Shown here: in pieces, positions 22,418-30,749 of the stretch
Layout of the letters: each line of letters starts with the position of its first letter
Position numbering within the stretch: position 1 is the first letter of the stretch
From: Deinococcus humi
Lineage (GTDB): Bacteria; Deinococcota; Deinococci; Deinococcales; Deinococcaceae
Length of the DNA: 64,000 bases
Assembly (NCBI RefSeq): GCF_014201875.1
Contig: NZ_JACHFL010000004.1
Span: 310,001-374,000 of the forward strand
Reading direction: 5' to 3'
Made by a program: the position numbers and the translations under genes
The notes under the pieces: model-generated
The model's input: the letters and a program-made list of their open reading frames with translations, nothing else
The model's database searches: none
Told to the model about the DNA's origin: nothing

Positions 22418-23113
22418 TCAGAGGCTGGTGTGGATGATCCGCACAACTTTACCGATAATTTTGTCGATCCGATCACCGGTGATGATTGCCTGTTGTGGGT
22501 CGAGGAATTCAGGGTTGCTGCTGTCAAGAATATTGCCGGGGCGCAGGCGCTTGCAGACGTATCCATCGCCTATCAGGCGCGCGACTACGGCGCTGTTGAT
22601 CTCGCCCTCTAGACGCCGATCTACGATTACCAGGTCGTCCTTGTATATAGGGTGCGTTCCACCAGCCATAGAATCGCCCACGATGCGGAAAGCGAGCAAC
22701 TCGCGTCCAGTGGCAAATTCGCGCTCAACATAGGTGTAACCGTCAAGCTTGAAGTTCTGGTCGGGGCCAGCGCCAGCGTGGCCAGCGATGGCGATAGGAA
22801 CTTGAGTGACTTCTGCGGATAGAGGAACGTCTGCGCCTGGGGCTTCAGGGTCAATGAGATACAGCAGCTCGTGCGTGGGGCGTTCCAGGACCGTTGCGAG
22901 CCTAACAAGAGTGTCGAGGCTTGGCTTCATCCAAGCGCCGTTGATTGTCGAGCGCCCGCGCACTAGGTCATAGATGGTGGTGCGCCCGATTCCGACGATG
23001 TCAGCGAACTCTCTAACGTTCTCCACGTTGTGCTTTCTCATGTATTCAACAATCAGACCGTTGATCGGTCCGCGCATCTCTGCTGCTTTATTTTTTGCCC
23101 CGCGCCGCGTCAT
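22418..23113 (-). CDS. Phage repressor, HTH plus S24 (LexA/cI-type) self-cleaving domain
   Basis: 231 residues from the ATG at 23113; the frame runs further upstream but would cross the Ner-like gene and operators. Residues about 15-60 form an XRE-type helix-turn-helix (NVREFADIVGIGRTTIYDLV). The C-terminal half is an S24 peptidase: a candidate Ala-Gly cleavage site at 110-111, Ser148 in RIVGDSM, and Lys188 in DGYVCKRL. It keeps the prophage silent by binding the operators between it and the divergent early promoter, and should be inactivated by self-cleavage when RecA is activated by DNA damage. This differs from Mu, whose repressor has no S24 domain. DNA-damage induction in a radiation-resistant type of host would be notable. 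Confidence 0.88.
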   Translation of the reverse strand: MTRRGAKNKAAEMRGPINGLIVEYMRKHNVENVREFADIVGIGRTTIYDLVRGRSTINGAWMKPSLDTLVRLATVLERPTHELLYLIDPEAPGADVPLSAEVTQVPIAIAGHAGAGPDQNFKLDGYTYVEREFATGRELLAFRIVGDSMAGGTHPIYKDDLVIVDRRLEGEINSAVVARLIGDGYVCKRLRPGNILDSSNPEFLDPQQAIITGDRIDKIIGKVVRIIHTSL

Positions 23114-23130
23114 GCAAAAAGCATACAGAA

Positions 23131-23170
23131 AATCCACATACGTGTGTTGATAAATCCGCTTACGCGGATT
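23131..23170. promoter_or_regulatory. Repressor operators O1 and O3
   Basis: O1 (23153-23170) is a perfect dyad, AATCCGC-TTAC-GCGGATT, lying between the -35 and -10 of the early promoter. O3 (23131-23148), AATCCACATACGTGTGTT, matches O1 at 13 of 18 positions and overlaps the -35. A third site, O2, lies at 23386-23403. Binding here would shut the early promoter and could tune the repressor promoter. Confidence 0.75.
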
Positions 23171-23175
23171 ATGCT
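23147..23175 (+). promoter_or_regulatory. Early lytic promoter
   Basis: TTGATA (23147-23152) and TATGCT (23170-23175) are separated by 17 bases, an excellent sigma-70-type promoter reading into the Ner-like gene and the transposase operon. The O1 dyad fills the spacer. Confidence 0.82.
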
Positions 23176-23192
23176 GAATGTAAGGAGACAAG

Positions 23193-23429
23193 ATGCTTGG
23201 AGAGAAGATTGACCGGCGCAGGCGTGAGCTGAAGCTTTCGCAGAAGCAATTGGCCGACAGAAGCGGGCTTTCTCCGCAATACGTCAACATGTTGATCCAT
23301 AATCAGCGAGGACAGCGTATTGGAATTGATGCGGCTTACCGACTGGCGAAAGCCCTGCGGGTAAGCCAAAAATTTTTCTCAAGTGAATCCTCTTATGCGG
23401 ATTCTATGTCCAGGAAAGCGGCCAGGTGA
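23193..23429 (+). CDS. Ner/Cro-like XRE helix-turn-helix protein
   Basis: 78 residues, almost all of them an XRE domain (IDRRRRELKLSQKQLADRSG, then LSPQYVNMLI). A strong TAAGGAG precedes the ATG. It is the first gene of the early operon, divergent from the repressor, the position of ner in Mu and cro in lambda. It probably turns down the repressor and early promoters after induction. Its stop overlaps the GTG of the transposase, and the last part of the gene contains operator O2. Confidence 0.85.
   Translation: MLGEKIDRRRRELKLSQKQLADRSGLSPQYVNMLIHNQRGQRIGIDAAYRLAKALRVSQKFFSSESSYADSMSRKAAR
23386..23403. promoter_or_regulatory. Repressor operator O2, near the transposase start
   Basis: AATCCTCTTATGCGGATT matches O1 at 16 of 18 positions. 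It lies inside the 3' end of the Ner-like gene, about 25 bases before the transposase start. It may add a second layer of control directly at the transposase gene, or act as part of a transposition enhancer as the Mu operators do. Confidence 0.65.
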
Positions 23430-25588
23430 GTGTACTGAGTCCTCACTACTCGAAATCCAGAAAGGTCTGGCTACTCAACATGGCGGAATGTCAGAAGGTT
23501 TTTGGCAAGTCGAAACCCACGGTTGAACGTCGATTGGCGCTTCTGCGTAAAGAAGGCCGCCCTGCCTACAGCGAGATGGTCGTTGAACGGCATACAGCAG
23601 GGGCAACTCGCGCGAATTACTACGACCCGTCCACCCTGGGCTGGGACATTTCCAGGGCCATGTTGAGCGGGGTGACAGGTGATGGTGTGAGCAGCCTCGC
23701 ACCATCACCTCACACCATCATCCAGACCTCGCACCATCACGCCCTATTAAGCCCGCCTGACACAGCAAAAGTACCCACAACACTTCAGAGCAGCGATGAT
23801 CTCGCACCATCACTCGAAATGATGGTCCGAGACTCTCGGACCATCACGGGCCAGTCCAATCAAGTTTCATCTGCGCCGCTGTCGTCTACCGATCTGGATG
23901 AAGCAACCGATCTGCGCGAGTCACTTATGCCTGCGCTGACCAAACGCCCAGGCAGCCCTGAGCGTCGTGAGGCTATCGAGCAAATTGCCGCTAGCCAGGA
24001 CGTCAGTTCGCGGACCATCCGACGTTGGATCAGTGCATTTGAGAGCATGGGCATGGTCGGTCTGGCCCGCGCAGCACGCAAATTACCCCGCATGGACAAA
24101 GGGGCGCATCGGCTTCCGCACGAGCTGGTGCAGGTGGTTCAGTCCACGTTGATCAGCAATCCGCCTGGAACGAGTATCCGGAAGATCCACGACATCGTGA
24201 CGCGCGGAGTGCCAGAGTTGGCACTGGTGCCGCGCAAGAGCGGACGAGTGATCGAACTGTCGGTCGCCACGGTGCGTCGAGTACGTCAGGAAATGCTGGA
24301 TGACCCCACGTTGCGACTGCTGTTTGCCGACGCCGACGCCCGCAAGGAGTACATCCGCACGTACAGCGGCCAGGTCATGGCGGCGCATGGCAATGACATG
24401 TGGCAGATGGACATGACCAGGTGCGACATCATGGTCTACGATCCCGACAAAGACGCCATTTACCGCCCGCGTGTGCAGGCTGTCATTGACGTGTACAGCG
24501 GCTGCATCATGGGCATTTCGTTCTCGCGCCGTGAGGATCAGGACCAGGCTGATCTGGTGTTGGCCCGCTCACTCATGCGGAAATACGGCGCATTGGACGC
24601 CCACTGGCCCATGCGCGGCGTGGCGCGGCGGCTGTACATCGACAACGGGAAAACGTACAAGAGCGCGCACTTTCACCGGATCGTGTCTGGCATCGGAATG
24701 GAGATTATTCATTCCAGGCCGCTGGTTTCCCACACGCGCGGCAAGGTGGAACGGTTTTTCGGAACGCTGCACCAGGTAGAACGTGCCCTGGTCGGTTACT
24801 GCGGTGAGAACGCTGCCAAGCGCAGCAATCATGAGCTGAACCGCCTGTACAGGAACACCCTGGCCTGGGCACGTGAAGGGCGCAACGTCGCACGGCACGA
24901 GCGGCTGCTGACGCTGGCCGAATACCAGGAAGTAATTCTTAAATGGCTTGTCACCGACTATCACCAGACAGTGGTGCACGGCCTGACCCGCCTTCAGCAC
25001 TTCGTCCAGACCGCCCCCGCCTCTACCCTGATCGACCTCGATCTCTACGACCTGAGCTTGCTGTTTGCTCGCTGGGAGCCGCGCACGGTGCGGTCGGACG
25101 GCACCGTGCTGATCGACAAGGTGGCCTGGACCACTCCGAACGGACGACTCGCGCAATACCAGCGCATGAAGGTCGTGGTGATGACCGAGGCATTTGCCCT
25201 GGGCGATCCGCGCAGATTGGCGGCCTACGAGGATCGCAGTGGCCGGTTTCAAATGCTGGGACCGATTGCCCCCGCGCCCACCGCCGCAGACTCGCTGGAA
25301 GCCGCTGCCCAGCGCCGCGCTAACCGCGCAGCCACCAAAGAGCAGTTGGCCGAGGCCGACGGCCTGCGCCGCGAGCTGTTCAATCCTGCGGCCACTTACG
25401 AGGCCCACCTGAACCGGGGCATGGAGGACGTGATTGTCCAACCTGCGCCGCTGCCCGCACCCCGTGCTCGCCTTGCCGCTTTGCAACCCGAGGCTGCCCC
25501 ACAACCCGATCTGGACGGCTTTGGGGACTTCCTTAAACCCGCCGAAGACATGGATGAGCTGTTGCGGCGCATCCGGGAGGACAACTGA
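23426..25588 (+). CDS. DDE transposase, MuA/TniA/TnsB type
   Basis: 720 residues. The rve/RNase H-like core has the catalytic triad Asp329 (WQMDMTRCD), Asp406 (YIDNGK) and Glu442 (GKVERFFG), spaced 35 residues in the last step as in DD(35)E enzymes. N-terminal regions are helix-turn-helix-like (AECQKVFGKSKPTVERRLAL; SSRTIRRWISAFESMGMVGL) and should bind the end repeats. The C-terminal part matches the Mu transposase C-terminal beta-barrel region and the tail that contacts the ATPase. It carries out integration and replicative transposition of the phage. The GTG start overlaps the Ner-like stop. The next gene, its ATPase partner, overlaps by one base. Confidence 0.93.
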   Translation: MSVLSPHYSKSRKVWLLNMAECQKVFGKSKPTVERRLALLRKEGRPAYSEMVVERHTAGATRANYYDPSTLGWDISRAMLSGVTGDGVSSLAPSPHTIIQTSHHHALLSPPDTAKVPTTLQSSDDLAPSLEMMVRDSRTITGQSNQVSSAPLSSTDLDEATDLRESLMPALTKRPGSPERREAIEQIAASQDVSSRTIRRWISAFESMGMVGLARAARKLPRMDKGAHRLPHELVQVVQSTLISNPPGTSIRKIHDIVTRGVPELALVPRKSGRVIELSVATVRRVRQEMLDDPTLRLLFADADARKEYIRTYSGQVMAAHGNDMWQMDMTRCDIMVYDPDKDAIYRPRVQAVIDVYSGCIMGISFSRREDQDQADLVLARSLMRKYGALDAHWPMRGVARRLYIDNGKTYKSAHFHRIVSGIGMEIIHSRPLVSHTRGKVERFFGTLHQVERALVGYCGENAAKRSNHELNRLYRNTLAWAREGRNVARHERLLTLAEYQEVILKWLVTDYHQTVVHGLTRLQHFVQTAPASTLIDLDLYDLSLLFARWEPRTVRSDGTVLIDKVAWTTPNGRLAQYQRMKVVVMTEAFALGDPRRLAAYEDRSGRFQMLGPIAPAPTAADSLEAAAQRRANRAATKEQLAEADGLRRELFNPAATYEAHLNRGMEDVIVQPAPLPAPRARLAALQPEAAPQPDLDGFGDFLKPAEDMDELLRRIREDN

Positions 25589-26358
25589 TGAAACCTGCCA
25601 AGAACGCTGAGCTACAAGCCGATATCGAACCGGTCATCGACTTGAAGCTGGTCCCCGTCGAAACGCCCGCACCGGCCCCCACGGTGTACAGCACGCCCGC
25701 CGTGCGGCTGGTGCTGAGCCGCATTGATTACGCCGTGAAAATTCACAGCCCGCTGTGCGTGATCTCTGGTGAGCACGGAGGGGGGAAATCCACGGCGGCC
25801 AAGCTGTACGCCCAAAGCAACCCTCGCGCCCTGTACTGGGAGGTTCCCCCCGAATACGACGCCCGTGAAGTCGTGGCAGACCTGTGCCAGCGCCTGCGAA
25901 TCAGCGCGGGCGAGGCGTGGCGAGTGCGAACCAGCGTGCTGATCCAGCACCTGAAACAGCAATCCTTCGTGATCCTGCTGGATGAGTCTCAGCGCCTGAA
26001 CTACCGCGCGATGGATGTGCTGAAGTACATCGCGGACCAGAGCCAGACCACGGTGGTCATGTTGGGCAGCCCGTGGCTGGACCGGATGGTGGACCGTCAC
26101 AGCGACATTGCCAGCCGTGCGTGGGTGCGCGGGCGGGTGCAGCCCATTGAGTTGACGGATCTGGCTGGCCTGCTGGGCAGCCAGGGGTACAACCCCAAAA
26201 CGTTGGCCGCTGTTCATGGCGCGACGGGCGGCGTGATGCGCCGGATCATGGCCCTGCTCGATCACCTGGACGAGGGCCTGAAGCGCGCCCCCGACATGAC
26301 CCGTGCCGATCTGACGCCAGAGCATGTCCGCAAGGTGGCCAGCGAGGTGCTGTCGTGA
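25588..26358 (+). CDS. AAA+ ATPase for target selection, MuB/TniB/TnsC type
   Basis: 256 residues. Walker A is GEHGGGKST (61-69) and Walker B is FVILLDE (127-133); a sensor segment follows at TTVVMLGSPW. In Mu, MuB coats target DNA and delivers it to the transposase, and protects the phage from inserting into itself; TniB and TnsC are counterparts. The TGATG junction with the transposase gene implies matched expression. A ribosome site (GGGAGGA) lies inside the transposase 3' end. Confidence 0.9.
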   Translation: MKPAKNAELQADIEPVIDLKLVPVETPAPAPTVYSTPAVRLVLSRIDYAVKIHSPLCVISGEHGGGKSTAAKLYAQSNPRALYWEVPPEYDAREVVADLCQRLRISAGEAWRVRTSVLIQHLKQQSFVILLDESQRLNYRAMDVLKYIADQSQTTVVMLGSPWLDRMVDRHSDIASRAWVRGRVQPIELTDLAGLLGSQGYNPKTLAAVHGATGGVMRRIMALLDHLDEGLKRAPDMTRADLTPEHVRKVASEVLS

Positions 26359-26771
26359 GCGCCGAGAAGAAGAGTCGGGGCAACCGCCGTCCCAGCGGTG
26401 TGGGCAGCAACAGCCAGCGCTTCGCTGTGGTTCAGATGCCAGACGGAGGCGAAGCCAAGGTGCCAGCGGCTAAGGACGCCGCCACCTACATCTGCGAGGC
26501 CACCCCCAAAGGTGATTGGCCAAAACAGGCGCTCATCGTGCTGCTTTACGACGCCGTGTGGCTGAACGAAGGCAGCGTGTTTGAGGTTGAGGAGATGCGG
26601 CCTGGGCGCGGCATGGGCGTCCTGAAAACCTTGCGCGTGATCGTGGCCCGTGCCCGCGTCCAGTTGCACGAGGGGCGCTACGGACAGATGCAGCGCTGGG
26701 TGCTGTGTGAGGAGGTTGCTGGCGAAGACGAGGCGGGCGGCATGGGCATTCCCGACCTGGAGGTCAACTGA
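26355..26771 (+). CDS. Uncharacterised early phage protein, 138 residues
   Basis: Not recognised. It starts with GTG in a GTGA overlap with the ATPase gene. The N-terminus is basic (KKSRGNRRPSGVGSNSQR), then a mixed alpha/beta region, ending acidic (EEVAGEDEAGG). Position right after the ATPase suggests a role in early replication or transposition control. Confidence 0.6.
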   Translation: MSAEKKSRGNRRPSGVGSNSQRFAVVQMPDGGEAKVPAAKDAATYICEATPKGDWPKQALIVLLYDAVWLNEGSVFEVEEMRPGRGMGVLKTLRVIVARARVQLHEGRYGQMQRWVLCEEVAGEDEAGGMGIPDLEVN

Positions 26772-27166
26772 TGGACACTCGCCTGCCTGCACTTCGCAAC
26801 CGCGCACACCCGCCCCAGGACCGTGCCCTGGCTGGAAAGAACGGCGACCAGACCACGCCGGAGGGCCGCGCCGCTGGCCTGTTGCTGCACCCGGTGCGGC
26901 GCTGGGCACTCCAGTTCGTGCGCGAGCACGGGCAGCTGACCACCCACGATCTGACCCGCGAGTTCCCGTACATCTTGCCCACCCGTGCAAATCACCCCCT
27001 CCGAATGCTGCTGAACAGCGGGGCACTGGTGATCCGCGAGCGGCGCGGCGGCAACGGCCTGGGGCACACCTACCTGCCCGGTGACTACGACGACCTGCGG
27101 GCGCTGCGCGACTACCTGAACACCATCCTCGACACCCCGGAGGTGCCGCATGAAACCCACGGTTGA
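26771..27166 (+). CDS. Early phage protein with winged-helix-like segment
   Basis: 131 residues. The segment LLHPVRRWALQFVREHGQLT followed by THDLTREFPYILPTRANHPL and LRMLLNSGALVIRERR reads as a winged helix: three helices and a beta wing. It may be a small DNA-binding regulator. TGATGG joins it to the previous gene and its 3' end overlaps the next start by 17 bases. Confidence 0.6.
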   Translation: MDTRLPALRNRAHPPQDRALAGKNGDQTTPEGRAAGLLLHPVRRWALQFVREHGQLTTHDLTREFPYILPTRANHPLRMLLNSGALVIRERRGGNGLGHTYLPGDYDDLRALRDYLNTILDTPEVPHETHG

Positions 27167-27566
27167 TGACCTGCGCCAGCTGCTGGACCTGCCCGAACAG
27201 ATCGCCGCGCAGGAACGGCAGATCAACGGCATGAAGTCCGACAAGGCCAAGCGTGCGCGTGAACTGGAGGCGCTGGAGGCCCGTCACCGCATTCGCATCA
27301 GCAAGGAGGGCGGCTACACCAACGCCGAGGACCGCAAGGCCGCGCTGACCATCGCCCTGGAAGACGACCTCAAATACGCCGGAATCACCGACCGTTTGGA
27401 CCAGCTGAACGGCACCATCCGCGCCGCCGAGGCCCAGCGCGATCTCCTGCGCCGTAAGCGGGCCGGACTCCAGGTTCAGGCGGGCCTGCACATCGTGGGC
27501 CGGCTGGACGAGCTGGTCAAAGACAAGGACATCGTGGCCGCCGTGGGCGGGAAGTGGCTGGCATGA
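27150..27566 (+). CDS. Coiled-coil early phage protein
   Basis: 138 residues, highly charged and helical (QERQINGMKSDKAKRARELE; AAEAQRDLLRRKRAGLQVQA) with heptad character. It lies where Mu carries Gam, the DNA-end protector, but I see no Gam-specific motif, so that is only a positional thought. Confidence 0.6.
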   Translation: MKPTVDDLRQLLDLPEQIAAQERQINGMKSDKAKRARELEALEARHRIRISKEGGYTNAEDRKAALTIALEDDLKYAGITDRLDQLNGTIRAAEAQRDLLRRKRAGLQVQAGLHIVGRLDELVKDKDIVAAVGGKWLA

Positions 27567-27802
27567 GTGGCCAGACCGTGCGCGACGTGATGCTCACCAA
27601 TTCGAGCACGCACGTGCGCCTGTGGTGCGACGACGACGGCGTGTGGGTGGCCCTGCCGGAATCCGGCCCCTACCCCGGCCCCGATGACGTGGGCATTGAG
27701 ATCGACCAGCTTCCTGCCGCCGAGGGGGCCACGCCGGAGGAGGCGCTGGCCACCCTGCTGAACTCGCCCTCTCGTCTGCCCCTGGAGGTTCCCCCATGCT
27801 GA
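27563..27802 (+). CDS. Small acidic early phage protein, 79 residues
   Basis: The start is placed at the ATGA overlap with the preceding stop. The protein is acidic (LWCDDDGVWVALPESGPYPG) and small, with no motif I know. Small acidic phage proteins often inhibit host DNA-binding factors, but nothing here proves this. Confidence 0.5.
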   Translation: MSGQTVRDVMLTNSSTHVRLWCDDDGVWVALPESGPYPGPDDVGIEIDQLPAAEGATPEEALATLLNSPSRLPLEVPPC

Positions 27803-28188
27803 TCACCCTGACTCTGGCCACGATTGCCCTCGGCGGAATGCTCCTGCAGGGCGTGGTCAAGACCGAGGCCATCTCCTACCCCGCTTGGCAAAACGGTGAT
27901 GTGCTGAGCCGCCAGAGGAGCGAGGTGGACCACGTGCACGCCTGCGATTACAGACCCGGCGAGCTGCTGGCCCTGGCCGACGACCTGCGCCGGATCGTGC
28001 GCGAGGGCACTGGCACGGGCGAAGTGGTGGACAAGGCCCTGGCCAAGAAGCTGAGCGAGGCGCAGCTGCTGGAGGAGTTGGCAGACCGGCGCTACATCGA
28101 GCGACGGCTGGAAGTCGAACGGCTGAACCACGCGCGGAACACGAAGACGGTGCGCGCGGTGTACCGGGTGGCTGGAGTGGCGGCGTGA
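27796..28188 (+). CDS. Membrane-anchored early phage protein
   Basis: 130 residues. An N-terminal hydrophobic stretch (MLITLTLATIALGGMLLQGV) looks like a membrane anchor or signal anchor; the remainder is charged and helical (EAQLLEELADRRYIERRLEV). Function unknown. Confidence 0.5.
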   Translation: MLITLTLATIALGGMLLQGVVKTEAISYPAWQNGDVLSRQRSEVDHVHACDYRPGELLALADDLRRIVREGTGTGEVVDKALAKKLSEAQLLEELADRRYIERRLEVERLNHARNTKTVRAVYRVAGVAA

Positions 28189-28793
28189 GTGCCTTCGGCG
28201 TGACCGTTCTGGAGCGTCAGCAGGAAGGCAAGAAGATCCTGCTGGCCTATCGCGCATCGGGCCGCCCGATTAGCGCCAAGGTGTGCGAGGACATTGGCGA
28301 GGATCACGGCTTCTACGATCCACGCACGGAGCCGACGCTGACTCTTGGGGCATACGTCGGTGCACGAATCATCCGCGAGGGCTTCACAGGCGAGCTGTGC
28401 GAACACCGCTGGGACATGGTGGCCCACTTCAGCCGCAACCCCTACGGCTACGTGCGGACCTGCGGCAAGTGCGGGATCACGACCATGGAGTCGCACAAGA
28501 AGCGCTCCAACACAGGCACCTATACCTACGGCGAGTGGGAGCTGCGCGAACACATCTGGCGCAAGTGGATGAACCTCGGCCCCGTTCCTGGTTCGCTGGT
28601 GGCCCAGCCGCATCACGGGAAGGGCGAGGAGGCCGATCCCCGCCAGGAGCATGGCGGCACTTCGACGGAAACCCTTGACGAGCGCCTGAAAAGCCTTCGC
28701 CCTGGCCTGCCCTGCTGCGGCGAGTACGGTGCCTGCACGGGTGGTTCTGGTTGCTGGGCCGATGAGCCCGACAACATCCCGGAGGGCTTGTAA
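28185..28793 (+). CDS. Early phage protein with zinc-ribbon cysteines
   Basis: 202 residues starting at GTG in a GTGA overlap. A CEHRW and CGKCG pair in the middle ([33 protein letters not shown]) resembles a one-sided zinc ribbon, and a second cysteine-rich tail is [17 protein letters not shown]. The function is not recognised. Confidence 0.55.
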   Translation: MSAFGVTVLERQQEGKKILLAYRASGRPISAKVCEDIGEDHGFYDPRTEPTLTLGAYVGARIIREGFTGELCEHRWDMVAHFSRNPYGYVRTCGKCGITTMESHKKRSNTGTYTYGEWELREHIWRKWMNLGPVPGSLVAQPHHGKGEEADPRQEHGGTSTETLDERLKSLRPGLPCCGEYGACTGGSGCWADEPDNIPEGL

Positions 28794-29083
28794 TGACCCT
28801 CCTTCACACTTTTGAGCCTGAATTTAGGTGCGACCCCGACAAGGCCCGCGACCTGGGCGAGCGCTACCACCTGGGTCATCCAGCCGAGTACGTGGTCATG
28901 CCCACCGGCACCGTGCACCTGCGTCAGGCGGGCAGCCGCCGCACCATCTGCGGCACCCTGATTCCTCTGGACGGCCAGAAGCTGCCCCGCTACACCACCA
29001 CGGGCGACTGCACCTGCATCCGTTGCGGCCAAGTGATCGAGAAGGCCCTAGACCGCGCCTATGGCGTCAAGAGGGCGAAATGA
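28793..29083 (+). CDS. Early phage protein, cysteine-containing, 96 residues
   Basis: Contains CGTLIP and DCTCIRCGQ, four cysteines that could hold one zinc ion, after a segment [14 protein letters not shown]. It begins at an overlap with the previous stop (TAATGA). Function unknown. Confidence 0.55.
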   Translation: MTLLHTFEPEFRCDPDKARDLGERYHLGHPAEYVVMPTGTVHLRQAGSRRTICGTLIPLDGQKLPRYTTTGDCTCIRCGQVIEKALDRAYGVKRAK

Positions 29084-29286
29084 ACAGCGATCCGCAGAGC
29101 GTGCGCGATGTGAAAGCGCGGGCCAGAGCCATACACGATGAGCTGAAGCGCCAGGGGCATGCCGATGTCGCCTACGGCAACTGCCTCCACCAGGTGGCCG
29201 TGCAGGATGGTTACCGCAACTGGCACACCTACAGCGCGAAACTTCGGGCCGACGCGGGCCTGTCGAAAGTGAAGCGCACCGCATGA
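29080..29286 (+). CDS. Small early phage protein with NWHTYSAKL motif
   Basis: 68 residues from the ATG of an ATGA overlap. The segment CLHQVAVQDGYRNWHTYSAK resembles the short conserved stretch (xLGYxxWNxLxAxL) seen in small plasmid and phage proteins annotated as glyoxalase-like; this is a weak resemblance. Function unknown. Confidence 0.5.
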   Translation: MNSDPQSVRDVKARARAIHDELKRQGHADVAYGNCLHQVAVQDGYRNWHTYSAKLRADAGLSKVKRTA

Positions 29287-29753
29287 CCTCGCGCACTCAG
29301 GAGATCCGCGCCGTCTGCATTACCGCCGAACTGCTGGCCGCTACCGAATCGTTTGAACAGACTGGCTGCGCGTTCGGCCTGGTCAGCAACGCCTACATCC
29401 GGGCCATGGGCAAGTACCCGCATGCCGAGACCTTCGACTACAAGGGCATGGCGTTCGAGCTGGCCCCGTTCCCGCGCGTGGTGCTGGTCCTGTCCCACGC
29501 GGCCAAGCCAGTCGGCCCTGGCGGGAGCAACAGCCTGCGCCCCTTCGCGGAACTGCTGGTGACTCATGCCGTCCAGAAGGTGCGGCTGATCTCGGACGGC
29601 CCCTACCGGGCGTGGCTGGAGGTGTCCCTGGACGGCCAACGCTGGCGCAGGCTCCGGCGCGAAGGCGATCCCCCTGCTCGTGAGCCGCCGCCGACCACCG
29701 TGATCGAGCCCCGGATTCCCGCCCCTCGCCCGGACCTGGAGGTTGACCTGTGA
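29283..29753 (+). CDS. Uncharacterised early phage protein, 156 residues
   Basis: Not recognised. An alpha/beta-looking N-terminal part and a proline-rich C-terminus (PPAREPPPTTVIEPRIPAPR). It overlaps both neighbours by four bases. Confidence 0.5.
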   Translation: MTSRTQEIRAVCITAELLAATESFEQTGCAFGLVSNAYIRAMGKYPHAETFDYKGMAFELAPFPRVVLVLSHAAKPVGPGGSNSLRPFAELLVTHAVQKVRLISDGPYRAWLEVSLDGQRWRRLRREGDPPAREPPPTTVIEPRIPAPRPDLEVDL

Positions 29754-30133
29754 CCCTCGATCTGACACCCCGCGTGACCGCGCCGTCCTTCAGCGCCAAC
29801 CCGCTGGAGTACTACCACTGGCACCTGAAGAACCACCCCGAGATGTACGCCGGATTCCGCACGCTGGCCGATCAGTACCGTGCCGTGGACCCCACGCGCC
29901 GGGTGAGCGCCGACATGGTGTGCCACGTGCTGCGCTACCACTCTGGCCTGCGGGCCGACGATGACCAGTTCGTCGTCAACAACAACATGACGCCCCTGTA
30001 TGCCCGCCTGTACAAGCACGAGCGCGAGGACGCAACCATCGAAACCCGCACCAGCCAGCTGGATGCCCTCACCGATGACGAATGGGCCGCGCTGCTGGCG
30101 CTGCTGCCCGAGGAGGAACGCCGTGGATATTGA
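29750..30133 (+). CDS. Uncharacterised early phage protein, 127 residues
   Basis: GTG start in a GTGA overlap. Contains a helical stretch YYHWHLKNHPEMYAGFRTLA and LSADMV-type segment VSADMVCHVLRYHSG, a pattern seen in small phage proteins of unknown role. The C-terminus is acidic. Confidence 0.5.
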   Translation: MTLDLTPRVTAPSFSANPLEYYHWHLKNHPEMYAGFRTLADQYRAVDPTRRVSADMVCHVLRYHSGLRADDDQFVVNNNMTPLYARLYKHEREDATIETRTSQLDALTDDEWAALLALLPEEERRGY

Positions 30134-30347
30134 AACGACCTTACAGACTGGTGGACAGATCGCGTATGAGGGCTACCGTCGCTCGACGGGTGGACGCACC
30201 TACGATGGACGTATTGCGCCTTTGTGGAAAGAGCTGCCCATGTCCATCCAGCACGCCTGGCAGACGGCTGCGGAATGCGTGCTGCGCGATGCATTGGCCG
30301 GGGTGATCGAGTCCCTCCGGGAAGTTCACGCGGAGATGGGGCTGTGA
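30123..30347 (+). CDS. Small early phage protein, 74 residues
   Basis: GTG start overlapping the previous gene by 11 bases. The sequence GGQIAYEGYRRSTGGRTYDG followed by IAPLWKELPMSIQHAWQTAA resembles short phage proteins that carry this YxxYR...W..L...Q.AW pattern; no function is known to me. Confidence 0.5.
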   Translation: MDIETTLQTGGQIAYEGYRRSTGGRTYDGRIAPLWKELPMSIQHAWQTAAECVLRDALAGVIESLREVHAEMGL

Positions 30348-30568
30348 GCTCTCCCGACATCTGCCGCCAGTGCCACCAGGAACCCACCCGTCTGCGCTGT
30401 GGCTGCTGTGGCAAGAGGCTGTGCCGGTCCTGTGCGGTCAGCACGGGCGAGGGCGAGCTGTGCCCGGAGTGCCACAGCGACATGACGCACTTCCTGGCCG
30501 ACGTGGAGGTGACCCATGCTCCCGAAGTACCCCACGACGGGGAAATCCACATTCCGAGGGCCGGGTGA
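30344..30568 (+). CDS. Small zinc-finger protein (B-box/FYVE-like cysteine pattern)
   Basis: 74 residues from GTG in a GTGA overlap. Four CxxC pairs follow each other: CRQC, CGCC, CRSC and CPEC, which could bind two zinc ions. It is followed by a histidine- and glutamate-rich tail. Probably a small adaptor or nucleic-acid-binding protein. Confidence 0.55.
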   Translation: MSSPDICRQCHQEPTRLRCGCCGKRLCRSCAVSTGEGELCPECHSDMTHFLADVEVTHAPEVPHDGEIHIPRAG

Positions 30569-30749
30569 AGCCCAGCGCGAGAGCCTGCGCTACGCCCCGC
30601 GCCGGAGTGGCTGCCACCCGCCGTGGCGGGCCTACCTCTGCCCCCACTGCAACCTCTGGCACGCCACTCGGCGGCCCAAGGTCTCCGACATCATTCGACG
30701 CCAGCGCGTCCGCCGCTGGAAGCAAGGAAAACATGACCAAACCGATTAG
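30516..30749 (+). CDS. Small basic zinc-ribbon protein
   Basis: 77 residues. YLCPHCNLWHATRRPK gives CxxC plus a histidine, a typical small phage zinc-ribbon. The C-terminus is strongly basic (RRQRVRRWKQGKH). It overlaps the previous gene by 53 bases in another frame, an unusually long overlap for this region. Confidence 0.5.
   Translation: MLPKYPTTGKSTFRGPGEAQRESLRYAPRRSGCHPPWRAYLCPHCNLWHATRRPKVSDIIRRQRVRRWKQGKHDQTD

Noticed and set aside
27150..27566. Mu Gam homologue
   Set aside because: The position and coiled-coil nature are suggestive, but no Gam-specific sequence could be recognised.
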